A stretch of 64,000 bases of DNA from Bacillota bacterium. GTDB lineage: Bacteria > Bacillota > Bacilli > Paenibacillales > UBA4045. The DNA is taken from positions 1-64,000 of the forward strand of contig JAEZQY010000036.1 in NCBI GenBank assembly GCA_023441055.1, written 5' to 3'. The notes under the pieces were generated by a model. That model saw nothing but the letters and a program-made list of their open reading frames with translations, did no database searches and was not told the DNA's origin. Below, one piece after another: positions 17,127-26,049 of this stretch. Within the stretch, counting starts at the first letter, position 1. Each line of letters starts with the position of its first letter. Position numbers and translations under genes: made by a program.

Positions 17127-17261
17127 TCATTTTAATTCTACTTTTTTCATTTTCAGACGGTCACGTAAACGACCAAAATATATATGGTTCGGGTCATTAG
17201 GATCATATATTCTTTGTAGCCCAGGCGCAATTGAGAACTTCTCGAGCAAACTTCCCGATAT
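17127..17261 (-). pseudogene. Remnant of an unidentified gene
   Basis: Directly after the stop ending the DUF2200 frame, the same frame reads on for 44 codons into a protein-like segment (APGLQRIYDPNDPNHIYFGR, ending KMKKVELK) before a TGA at 17127-17129. It has no start codon or ribosome site. The composition looks like genuine former coding sequence, but the family is unknown. Confidence 0.35.
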
Positions 17262-17611
17262 TTACATATGCACATTCACGTCTTTCACATTTGCTAACTT
17301 ATCGAGCAGTTTATCCTGATAGCGGATTTCCTGCATAGATGGATCTTCAATGTCATGTCTTTCACTCGGACACCGCCGATCTCAGCTTTGATAAAAGTTC
17401 GTAAAACAAGCAGTTGAGGAGCTTAGGCTAATAAAGTCTCTAAATCTGTCTGTTTCACTAGGTGTTCTTCTAACCCTTCCAGGCTATATCCTGTCAACCA
17501 ACGGATTGTTTCATCGACATCTGTTTTAGTATATCCATTTTCCACAGCCATCGTAACATAATCATGATAGATAGGTGCGACACTTATTGTACTGATCCTA
17601 TGTTTGGTCAT
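17262..17611 (-). pseudogene. Inactivated DUF2200-family gene
   Basis: The first 62 codons (MTKHRISTISVAPIYHDYV...WLTGYSLEGLEEHL) match the start of the DUF2200 family, usually about 115 aa. An in-frame TAA at 17423-17425 stands where the family normally has Glu before APQL. Reading continues through APQLLV and GGVRVKD. Then GACAT is duplicated in tandem (17350-17359), shifting the frame. The rest of the family sequence (DIEDPSMQEIRYQDKLLDKL) resumes in the next frame and ends at 17262. The gene thus carries two independent inactivating changes. A good ribosome site (GGAGGATGTG) is still present. The family's function is unknown. Confidence 0.8.
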
Positions 17612-17841
17612 ATCACATCCTCCTATTCTATATGTTCAGTTATAATTTTTTTCTTAAGATTACCACACGTTTATCCAATTCGCTCTCGATTACTGCAATT
17701 TATTAACATCTCTTTTTATCGCGTGATGTTTTCGTAATGTACAGTAATCATTGGGATTAACGATGGTCGGTTGTTAGTGATCATATCTACCTTCTATTTC
17801 TTCTCCTTGGACATAGCCCTTGGAGAAAAGATTTATAGTTA

Positions 17842-19815
17842 TCAATCGAGATCATAGAAATCATCAATTGTTTTGAATGCTTTTTTTATATGTAAATTTA
17901 TATTGTTTATTGGTACCGTTTCATCCTCGACCTTAGTAAACTCTTTTTGAAATGCAATTTGCCATGGATTTTTTAAGTAATTTAATAATTTATTAGTTGT
18001 TAATTTACCATCATACGCACCATTTGCTTTTGGTGGCATGAATTGTCGGATAACTTTCCCTCCTTGAGATATCGTTGGTAGTCTTTTGTATAGCAATGTT
18101 GTAAAGATAGTATAATCAGTTATTATTAGGCTATTGTCTATTATTCCACCGCTGACCTTGCACGAATAGAGAATCATCTTATAAATATGCCTAGGCTTCC
18201 AGTCAATTGTATATTCACATTGTCTTTGACCATTGAGCTCCTCTAGAATGGCTTTAATATTCGAACTATAATATTCTGCAATTCTATTAATTTGTTCAAT
18301 ATCCTCTGGGATTTTTCGATTATAAAAATCATATCTTTTTCTTTGGGTCGCTGATTGGGAAGTATGTTTACATTCACATAAGAATAAATCCCTTCCAAGA
18401 ATAAATGCAACATCGCATTGATACTCCTTGTTACCATCTTTCCTTTTGATACTTACTGCAGGAATACCACTAGTATTTAAATCTGATATAATACGATCTT
18501 CAAAACAATAACCTTTAAATTCTAGATTAAAATTCTCCTTGGCAGCTAAAGAAATAAGGGCTAAGGAATCTTGGATATGACTAGTATATGAAGGAACGGT
18601 GATTATTTTTTCACCAATCTTAATAAATGGAGTGTCAAACCAATCAATGGAGTTCTTGTTAAATATTAACTTTTTGCAAATGATCTTAGCGCTTTCATAA
18701 TCTATCCCATATTTAGTAAACTTGTTTATCCAATCCTCAAGTGTTGATATAAATAGCCAACTATCGGGTCTGCTTGAATTAGGAAATGTATTGTTTCTAA
18801 TAAACTCTCGATTTACATGCCTTATTACGGCATATGCTCTTAACCATTTTGGGATTTTTACACCATTCACTTTGTAATTCAGATCACTGCTAGAGAAATA
18901 TTCCAAACACTCTGAATACGAGGATTCTTCACTTTTGTCAAAGAAGCCCATAGGTGCCAGATGTATTGAAAAGGCATTTTCATTATTTCCACCAATCATA
19001 GAGTATCTAGAGGATTCAAATCTTTGTATTTCAATTCTCTCGTTGATTAAATCCATAATATTTGCAGGATGAACCTCGATATTAATTTCATCAAGCTGCA
19101 CTATTTTATAATTAGCAAACTTCCATTCTTCAAATGCATCAAATATAACTGTTCTAATATCTATTAATGAAAAGTGCATCATTGATTTATTTATTTCATC
19201 CCACTCAACCTCACTTTTAGAAGAGCTACAAATGAGTTTCTCATCTTTAAAAAGGTATCCATGAAAAATAAATGCTTGTACTACTTTACTCGCTTGTTGG
19301 AAAATATAATCAATAGTATTAGTAAATTGGTTGGCAGATAGATCCTCAATCCCCCAAATCTCTCCCCCAATTTTTTTCTGCAATTCTACTTTGCCGTAAT
19401 AGTCTCTATTTCTCCCTTTATTAAACTTAATATCTTTCAAAGCTCTGACATATATCTCAAAGACAATGAGGAATGCATAGAGTTTCTTCTCATCTGGAAT
19501 CGCAGTCACTTTATTAAAATCATCCTTTAAGTAATAATCATTGAACACTTTATTCCAAATGTTAATCTCTGTTTCATAATGATCAATTAATCTCCCTTCA
19601 ATTTGACTTGATGCTTTTTCAATCAGCGAAGGCCGCAATTGGATGAAGTCTCTATATGATCTCGAGCCTGGATATGCGTTTACTCCAAATCCATTTCCTT
19701 TAAATGCAAATAAGACTTCTTCAATTGAGAATTTATCAAGAAAATCGTTCATCTTATCTTTATTATTTTTTTCTTTTAAAACATTAATAAAATCATAAAA
19801 GGCTTTATTACTCAA
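17842..19815 (-). CDS. Large protein with C-terminal PD-(D/E)XK nuclease core
   Basis: A 657-aa soluble, AT-rich gene product. Most of the N-terminal 430 residues are helical and not recognised. A restriction-endonuclease-like core follows: Glu in CFEDRII (about 440), Asp in YQCDVAFI (about 468) and the ECK triad in LFLCECKHT (about 481-483). These are the spacings of a PD-(D/E)XK nuclease and suggest DNA cleavage. TTG 19815 is preceded by AGAGGGGT, and the ATG at 19833 has no ribosome site. It lies beside TIR and BREX genes, so a phage-defence role is likely but not proven. No methylase or helicase partner is adjacent. Confidence 0.72.
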   Translation of the reverse strand: MSNKAFYDFINVLKEKNNKDKMNDFLDKFSIEEVLFAFKGNGFGVNAYPGSRSYRDFIQLRPSLIEKASSQIEGRLIDHYETEINIWNKVFNDYYLKDDFNKVTAIPDEKKLYAFLIVFEIYVRALKDIKFNKGRNRDYYGKVELQKKIGGEIWGIEDLSANQFTNTIDYIFQQASKVVQAFIFHGYLFKDEKLICSSSKSEVEWDEINKSMMHFSLIDIRTVIFDAFEEWKFANYKIVQLDEINIEVHPANIMDLINERIEIQRFESSRYSMIGGNNENAFSIHLAPMGFFDKSEESSYSECLEYFSSSDLNYKVNGVKIPKWLRAYAVIRHVNREFIRNNTFPNSSRPDSWLFISTLEDWINKFTKYGIDYESAKIICKKLIFNKNSIDWFDTPFIKIGEKIITVPSYTSHIQDSLALISLAAKENFNLEFKGYCFEDRIISDLNTSGIPAVSIKRKDGNKEYQCDVAFILGRDLFLCECKHTSQSATQRKRYDFYNRKIPEDIEQINRIAEYYSSNIKAILEELNGQRQCEYTIDWKPRHIYKMILYSCKVSGGIIDNSLIITDYTIFTTLLYKRLPTISQGGKVIRQFMPPKANGAYDGKLTTNKLLNYLKNPWQIAFQKEFTKVEDETVPINNINLHIKKAFKTIDDFYDLD

Positions 19816-19915
19816 TGGGTTACCTCTCTTCATTTTTGCATAATATTATGCATATCTCCCAAGTTGTTCTACCAGATTGTATTTGGGAATTGAAATTCCT
19901 CCGAACAGTCAATAA

Positions 19916-20239
19916 CTATTCGAATTGTGCAATTAATGCAAAAATATATGCAGTATTTCTGGATAGCTTTCTAACCTCTTGTCTTAGATATCTTTCTCCA
20001 TTAGCCCAACGATGATAATAGGCATGTACAGTTTCGAAATCAACCTTTGAGACTTTTCTTCGTTCAGACATATTGGTTGATGGGCTATGAGTAATTGAGT
20101 TCTGAACGTAAAGAGCTTCGTTCTCAACGTATGCATAAAACCATAACGGTACTTTATTGTTGCTTGGTACTGTTGAAACATCTGCAGGAACTTCCTTCAA
20201 ACGGGTAATAATATTATTCCAAGTGTTTTCAGCGTTCAT
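19916..20239 (-). CDS. Small protein of unknown function (107 aa)
   Basis: A basic soluble protein with an N-terminal mixed alpha/beta part (NKVPLWFYAYVENEALYVQN) and a helical C-terminus (YHRWANGERYLRQEVRKLS). A clear GAGGTGG precedes ATG 20239. It sits about 100 bp upstream of, and in line with, the PD-(D/E)XK gene and could form a unit with it. I recognise no family. Confidence 0.65.
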   Translation of the reverse strand: MNAENTWNNIITRLKEVPADVSTVPSNNKVPLWFYAYVENEALYVQNSITHSPSTNMSERRKVSKVDFETVHAYYHRWANGERYLRQEVRKLSRNTAYIFALIAQFE

Positions 20240-20434
20240 TTCGTATCCACCTCTTTCAATTTAATCTTGTCACCTAGAAAACCATCGGCAATATTGTCAC
20301 ACGGCTTTTAGTTAGTATTGATTCCAGGTGTGGTCATATATCGTCCTAATATTTTGATATAAAGATATTAATTTTAAATAAATGGACGAATGGATGGTTT
20401 TGTGTGAAGCCAATAAATGTATGTGATAAATTAT

Positions 20435-21301
20435 TCACAATGAGAGGCTGAGGCGCTCATTAATAAAACCAGCTAATTGTTGTGGAGTATATTTTGTACC
20501 ATCAATGTAGCCATCTGTATTGAATACACCATCGACATGCCCAGCATCAAGTCTTATATACATGACTTTATTTGTTTCTTTATCCATTAACATCTCCCGT
20601 ATTGCTCTAAATTCAAGTCCGCACCATTTTTTCTCCTGATATTTTTCACATATAAAAACGACAATCAATTTTGAGCGATTTCTGTATATATCTTGCAATA
20701 GTGTATCTAGGGACGGTCTCGCAAGTTGGCTAATGTAGTTGTTATCGTAAAAAACAAAGTCTTTTCCACTTATCATTTCTAGCTCATTTACAACTTCTTC
20801 AACTAGATTTCGAGATTCTCCTGCAAATGTAAAAGAGACATCAAAAAAGTGCTTTGTTATGTCCACGGGCCGGCTTTTTTTTATTCCATTCAGGTGAATG
20901 CCAATGTGTTGTAACTCTCTGTACAAATCCACCTTTTTTATCGCCCAATGCGTTCTATTTAACTCCCAATTTTTTATATCCAGTTCAAACTTTAAATCAT
21001 TTAGCTTTTCTTGCGAAAGTACGTTTTCTTTTCGAAAGGTAATCTTAATCCCTACTTGCCTTACTACAATATCTGTTATAAAACCGATATAGGCATCCTT
21101 ATTACGATAATCTTCATATGCAAAAACACATGGGAACTTCTTTATTTCATTTACTTCTACCTTGCCAAACTTACCAAACCTATCAAAAAGATCTTTTTCG
21201 GTGTATTCTCGTAAACAACGATCTAAATCAAATATTATCGTGTTAGATTCCCATGCGTTTTCATCTCCCGATACAAAAAGATTATAAAGATCTTCACTCA
21301 A
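20435..21301 (-). CDS. TIR-domain protein (putative NADase defence effector)
   Basis: A 288-aa protein. Residues 1-145 are an unrecognised alpha/beta domain. The C-terminal 150-288 form a bacterial TIR domain: strand FDVSFTFAGESR, helix, FVFYDN, the LIVVFICEKYQEKKWCGLEF block and a closing helix. The Glu in CGLEFRAI occupies the catalytic position used by NAD+-cleaving TIR domains. Such proteins kill or arrest infected cells when a sensor fires. The TTG at 21301 has no convincing ribosome site, but an in-frame stop not far upstream leaves little choice. It begins 68 bp after brxL on the same strand, so it may be expressed with BREX or be an independent short defence gene. Confidence 0.78.
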   Translation of the reverse strand: MSEDLYNLFVSGDENAWESNTIIFDLDRCLREYTEKDLFDRFGKFGKVEVNEIKKFPCVFAYEDYRNKDAYIGFITDIVVRQVGIKITFRKENVLSQEKLNDLKFELDIKNWELNRTHWAIKKVDLYRELQHIGIHLNGIKKSRPVDITKHFFDVSFTFAGESRNLVEEVVNELEMISGKDFVFYDNNYISQLARPSLDTLLQDIYRNRSKLIVVFICEKYQEKKWCGLEFRAIREMLMDKETNKVMYIRLDAGHVDGVFNTDGYIDGTKYTPQQLAGFINERLSLSL

Positions 21302-21369
21302 TGAATAATCATACTTTACAAATACCGAATATTAATCAAATTTGTCTTACTCCTTGATTATTAAGCTAC

Positions 21370-23415
21370 TCAACTTACTCCCAGCGCTTTAAACACTGCA
21401 TCAATCGGGTCCGCGTAAAACACTGGCTGCACCTTCACAAGCAAGTCAGGCGGAACAGTCTGTAAATCCATCACCGATGCGGCTGGAATCAATACTTTCT
21501 TTGCTCCTGCATCCACGCATACTTGAAGCACATTCGCAAACTCCTCTACCTTGGCAATCGTACCACTGACGGTCATGTTACCAATAACCACGGTACTTTC
21601 TTGTACGGGCTTATCCAGTGCCCCTGAACAAAGACCAATTAACTCAGCGATGGCCAACTCATCTGTTAGCCCTATGCCTTGTAAATCGCTGATGTGCATA
21701 AGGTAGTCCTTCGTTTTCGTACTGATCGTATTGCTTATGGCTTTACTGTTGGCTGTGAAGAAGCGAAAGGCTGTGTCCAAGCTTTCTCTAGCTTCTCGAG
21801 AGGAACCGACACCAGATTTATCGAACTTTCCAGTTCCGCTTACGACTTGGTTCTCGAGCTTGTACACGCCGATCATGCCTGAATGTCCATGTCCTACAAC
21901 ATACACGTGGCCTGGCTTGCCCATACCTTCAGGGATCAGTTTACCACCCCCTTGTTCAGGCACCGAAACGTATTCCTCTTCCAACGATTCCTTGTCAATA
22001 TAAGAGAACATCACATCATAAAACTCCATACCACCGATTTTCTTTAGTTGCTCCTTAACACGACGACGGCCTTCCAGCGCATATTGTAAAATCTCTTCAA
22101 TGTCTTCTTTCGTATATTCGCCATTCGGATAAATAAGCTTTACCATGCCCGATACCGTTTTACGAACGGCGATCGTATCCCGCTGGTTAAGGTTGTTTCC
22201 AAGTTTAAAATAGCGATCAATAGAGTCTGAGAATGAACGTTTTCGCATTTCACGGAAAAACTCCGCCACATAATCGACTATGAACCCATATTTATCGGTA
22301 AAGAAGTCGGGTCTCATCTTCGGAATTTCCCAGCCTGGCATATAATAATGCATCCGATCGAAGAAAGCTGTATCATTGGCCATTTCTTCTGGAAATGGGG
22401 CGAACAAATGCGAAGTTTTCAATAACACATCAACGCTTTGATTAATGTTTCCTACAAACACCATAGAGGCAGAGGCGTTTTTTTCTTCTTTCCCTCTTGC
22501 AAACGATCCCGATGCCATGTAATCCTTCATAATTTGAATGCCATCTTTATCTTTAAAGCGAATACCTGCCACTTCATCAAAGGCTACGCAATCCCACATC
22601 CCGACCAATCCTATTTTACGTGTGGTCATGTTGTAGAAAAGGTTGGCCACAGTGGATTGACCCCCTGATACTAGGATAGAGTTCGGTGATATTTCCTTGT
22701 ACACATGGGACTTCCCTGTCCCTCGAGGTCCGAGTTCACACATGTTATAGTTGTTTTCCACAAGGGGAACAAGCCGCAGCAGGAGATGCCACTTCACCCG
22801 CTCCTCTAATTGCGTTGGTTCCATACCTGTCGAACGAATCAGTGCATCAATCCATTCTTTCTTCGTAAATTCCTTACGTCCCTCTAATATTTCGTTGATG
22901 TCCATATTCGGCATTTGAATCGGCTGTAATGTATTCACACTAAACGGATTTACATTGCGAGCTTCTTCGTCATAGTAGTAATCGATTTTCACCATACACC
23001 AAATTCCACCGACTAAAAGCTTATCAAACTCTTTCACAAAATTGGATGGAACAGGTACACCTTTTAATCCTAAATTGGAGAATTCCGCTTCATATTGGTC
23101 CAGCTTTGGATTCAAAGCTACGGTCACTTTATCAATAATCGAATACTGGCCAAGCTCCCGAATCCTAGATTTAATCTTTTCTGCTTCATCTGGACGAACA
23201 AAGTTATCAGAGAGAATCTTTTTAACCTGTACTATCCCTGCTTGGATAATCGCTTCATCATCTGAAGCTGCATACATGCCGAGCAAGTATTCAAGTACAT
23301 AAACAGGCACATTCGCCCCTTCTTTAATAAGCTTGGTCAAGTCTTTACGGACGACACGACCAGCAAATGTTTCATTTAGCTTTTTATCGAGATCAAGCGT
23401 CATTGATTCATCCAC
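21370..23415 (-). CDS. brxL: BrxL, Lon-like AAA+ protein of type 1 BREX
   Basis: A 681-aa ring-forming AAA+ ATPase needed for phage exclusion in many type 1 BREX systems. An N-terminal domain (about 1-200) precedes the ATPase core with Walker A GPRGTGKSH (229-237) and Walker B CVAFDEVAG. A C-terminal Lon-protease-like fold runs from about 530. In the Lon-like part the expected catalytic Ser block reads QGIGLTDE and the expected Lys lies in AKVEEFANV, so both dyad residues appear replaced and proteolysis is unlikely. GTG 23415 follows GGGGGTG at good spacing. It is the last gene of the BREX operon, 15 bp after pglZ. Confidence 0.94.
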   Translation of the reverse strand: MDESMTLDLDKKLNETFAGRVVRKDLTKLIKEGANVPVYVLEYLLGMYAASDDEAIIQAGIVQVKKILSDNFVRPDEAEKIKSRIRELGQYSIIDKVTVALNPKLDQYEAEFSNLGLKGVPVPSNFVKEFDKLLVGGIWCMVKIDYYYDEEARNVNPFSVNTLQPIQMPNMDINEILEGRKEFTKKEWIDALIRSTGMEPTQLEERVKWHLLLRLVPLVENNYNMCELGPRGTGKSHVYKEISPNSILVSGGQSTVANLFYNMTTRKIGLVGMWDCVAFDEVAGIRFKDKDGIQIMKDYMASGSFARGKEEKNASASMVFVGNINQSVDVLLKTSHLFAPFPEEMANDTAFFDRMHYYMPGWEIPKMRPDFFTDKYGFIVDYVAEFFREMRKRSFSDSIDRYFKLGNNLNQRDTIAVRKTVSGMVKLIYPNGEYTKEDIEEILQYALEGRRRVKEQLKKIGGMEFYDVMFSYIDKESLEEEYVSVPEQGGGKLIPEGMGKPGHVYVVGHGHSGMIGVYKLENQVVSGTGKFDKSGVGSSREARESLDTAFRFFTANSKAISNTISTKTKDYLMHISDLQGIGLTDELAIAELIGLCSGALDKPVQESTVVIGNMTVSGTIAKVEEFANVLQVCVDAGAKKVLIPAASVMDLQTVPPDLLVKVQPVFYADPIDAVFKALGVS

Positions 23416-23430
23416 TTTGACACCCCCTAT

Positions 23431-25989
23431 TTAAAAATCAAAATCACTCACTATTCCCAAGTTAATGTTAAACGGTACTTTCTCTGTCACAACACCTGTT
23501 TCCGTGTCTTTAATGATCAAGTAATAATGTTTATTACGTTCGTAATTCATGCTTTTTAACACGAACTGTATATTGAATGTACGGTCAGCAGGATTATCTG
23601 TAGAACGATCTCCTATAATCGTTTCCTCATTGGATAACACATCGCCATGTTCATCTGCCATATAAATGATCACTGTACGTGCAACCATCTTATCTGCTAC
23701 TTTTTCCGTCTGGAAGAAATCTAAGTTAAATATACTGTTCGTCACCCTGCGTAATGTGCTTGTTAATCGAATATCCACCTTTTGAATGGCTTGCGTACCT
23801 CTTTGTCCTGCACGTTTATTCTTGAAAGCAAGGAGCGGGACAACAATTTCTTGCAAACTAGCCCCACCATGCACAAAATTCACACCCGTCCCTTGCAATC
23901 GATTGCGGATGGTGCCATTCGGTACATAGGCTGTGAGTTGTTGTTCATTTTTAATAAATGAGGATAAATCAATTGCCAATTGCCCAGCGACGTCATGCTT
24001 TTCTTTAGAAAGCACATAGCGACGTTTCACTTCAATCGCATCTTTAATTTCATTCCCAATCTTGTGACTCTCTTCCAATGCATCCCGCTGATAGAGAAAA
24101 CCATGATCTGCTGTGATGTAGATATTTGTACCGCTTAAATCGTCTCGAATGATTTTCACCAGGTCGTACAATTGGTCTAACGCCGTTTCCACCGCATTAA
24201 ATGTATAGATTTCTGTCGAAGCCTTATCCCCCATGGCATCAATCGTATCATGGTACATATAGATAAGCTTCTTCCCTTTAAACGTTTCTCGTCTACCTGC
24301 CTTATTCATGGCAAACACATCTTGAAAATGTACAGCAATACTGTCTTCTACAACAGATTCAATGATCTTCTTACGATTCTCAAGTCCTGCGGAATCTTTA
24401 CCGTCTACCCATACCCTACCGCCCTCATCAAAATCGATGTTCCGATGAGGCAGCAAGGAAGCCATACCGAGTTTAGTGACCGAAGGTACTACGCCAAGCA
24501 TCGTCTGCATCTCACACACCCCGATTGTTTCGCTGTTCAGCCGTTCAGCGAGTTCCACCCCTACTTCATATCGCATCGCATCAGAGATGATCACAAAAAC
24601 ACGCTCGTCTTCACGAATGTGTGGAGCAATGATAGATGAATAAAATTTCTGCTGACTCTGTACGCCAGGAAGTGACCACTCTCCTGCCATTACCGACTTC
24701 ACTGCTTGTGACCAATGTGAACTCAGTTCACCCATAAACCAATTCGTATATAGATGCTCCACCAGTTCTTCCAATTTTTTCAATAATTCATGATTGCTCT
24801 CTTTATCATATGCAACGTAAAATTTCCGGTAATATGTATCCATAACATGATACTTCTTACGGTAGACTTCAAACAGATCAATGGCTTGTCCCTGTGGAAT
24901 ACCTTGACGGTATTCTCTATAGAATTCATGCATTTTCACCGTGTAATAAAGCGCCTCATAAACGGCAGAATAATCGTTATAGAAATGCTTCGCCCGTCTT
25001 AATTTAATGAGCTTTATGTATTCCTCGTAATCTTCCAGCTTCTCCAACAAGCTGTTTGCAATGTGGATGATGATCGCCTTGTCAATGTACGGGAATGTAT
25101 CGGCCTGCTTGAAATCATCGATTGGAACAGTTTGAAGTAGACTTGAAAGCTGAACCTCTTGTTCCACCAATGCAGCATAGTCATCATAAATTGCGTAATC
25201 CGTTTTATGGTGCATCCAATGATCAATAAACACCAAGGCATTCGCTTTGTTACGTACGGCAATAAAATCTTGTACAGACGATAAATACTTCTCATTTATA
25301 GTGTGGTTCAACGCAGTCACGGTCAAATGAATGAACAACGTCTTCAATGACTTTGTTTCACGATCATAACCGTAATGGTTGGCCACATACGTCCAGAACA
25401 CGTCGATATCAAAGAATCGCTCCAACAGTGATAAATATTTGTTGTCTTGATCAACCAGTGAGTCCATTAGAACCGCTTTTAACACCGATTCAAAGTCAGG
25501 TGTTCTTAAATTACACAATGCGCTCATGATGGCTAGTTCGATGGTTTCTTCTGTATAGGTCTCGATACCAAATGCTTGAAATTTACGGTATCGTTCTTTG
25601 TTGTTAAAGAATCGCTCGTGCTTCTTAATAGTTGCTCTAAGAGAAGGATCAATGTGGAGTTCACTTAAAATAAGCGATACTCGATCAGCGAAAAACGTTT
25701 TCGAATATAACACCGTATCTGCCAGCCAGTTTTCTTCTACGCTTAACTCCAAATTCGTGTAGATCAAATATGATGAAGTCGGATCTTCTTCCTCTAGCAA
25801 ATGCTTGATGAAAAACTGGTTTCTATCCGATAACGTTTGAATTTTAACGCTATCAATCTCCAGTTGTCCGATCTCATTAACAAACTCCTTATCCTTGTCC
25901 AGCCAAAATACAATCCTTCGATTTTCCCCATCTTTTAATGGTTCACCGAAAATGTCAAGCAATGATGATTCAATTTGTGTCATATTCAT
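23431..25989 (-). CDS. pglZ: PglZ, alkaline-phosphatase-fold protein of type 1 BREX
   Basis: An 852-aa core BREX protein. The alkaline phosphatase superfamily domain begins at about residue 455 with VFVIISDAMRYEVG, whose Asp is the metal ligand region. It continues to the second metal site in IYITADHGFLYQRDA, with SHKIG shortly after. The N-terminal half is helical and specific to PglZ. Its biochemical substrate is not established; nuclease or phosphodiesterase activity has been proposed. ATG 25989 follows TAGGTGA, and a GTG nine bases upstream is less likely. It lies between pglX and brxL in the canonical order, 15 bp from brxL. Confidence 0.95.
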   Translation of the reverse strand: MNMTQIESSLLDIFGEPLKDGENRRIVFWLDKDKEFVNEIGQLEIDSVKIQTLSDRNQFFIKHLLEEEDPTSSYLIYTNLELSVEENWLADTVLYSKTFFADRVSLILSELHIDPSLRATIKKHERFFNNKERYRKFQAFGIETYTEETIELAIMSALCNLRTPDFESVLKAVLMDSLVDQDNKYLSLLERFFDIDVFWTYVANHYGYDRETKSLKTLFIHLTVTALNHTINEKYLSSVQDFIAVRNKANALVFIDHWMHHKTDYAIYDDYAALVEQEVQLSSLLQTVPIDDFKQADTFPYIDKAIIIHIANSLLEKLEDYEEYIKLIKLRRAKHFYNDYSAVYEALYYTVKMHEFYREYRQGIPQGQAIDLFEVYRKKYHVMDTYYRKFYVAYDKESNHELLKKLEELVEHLYTNWFMGELSSHWSQAVKSVMAGEWSLPGVQSQQKFYSSIIAPHIREDERVFVIISDAMRYEVGVELAERLNSETIGVCEMQTMLGVVPSVTKLGMASLLPHRNIDFDEGGRVWVDGKDSAGLENRKKIIESVVEDSIAVHFQDVFAMNKAGRRETFKGKKLIYMYHDTIDAMGDKASTEIYTFNAVETALDQLYDLVKIIRDDLSGTNIYITADHGFLYQRDALEESHKIGNEIKDAIEVKRRYVLSKEKHDVAGQLAIDLSSFIKNEQQLTAYVPNGTIRNRLQGTGVNFVHGGASLQEIVVPLLAFKNKRAGQRGTQAIQKVDIRLTSTLRRVTNSIFNLDFFQTEKVADKMVARTVIIYMADEHGDVLSNEETIIGDRSTDNPADRTFNIQFVLKSMNYERNKHYYLIIKDTETGVVTEKVPFNINLGIVSDFDF

Positions 25990-26049
25990 TGCATTCACCT
26001 ACTCCCTAAACCCATTATATATATCAGCCTGACCGGTGTGTTCGTACCA

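Noticed and set aside
17122..17319. A 65-codon plus-strand frame as a gene
   Set aside because: No ribosome site; the opposite strand carries recognisable DUF2200 and other decayed coding sequence.
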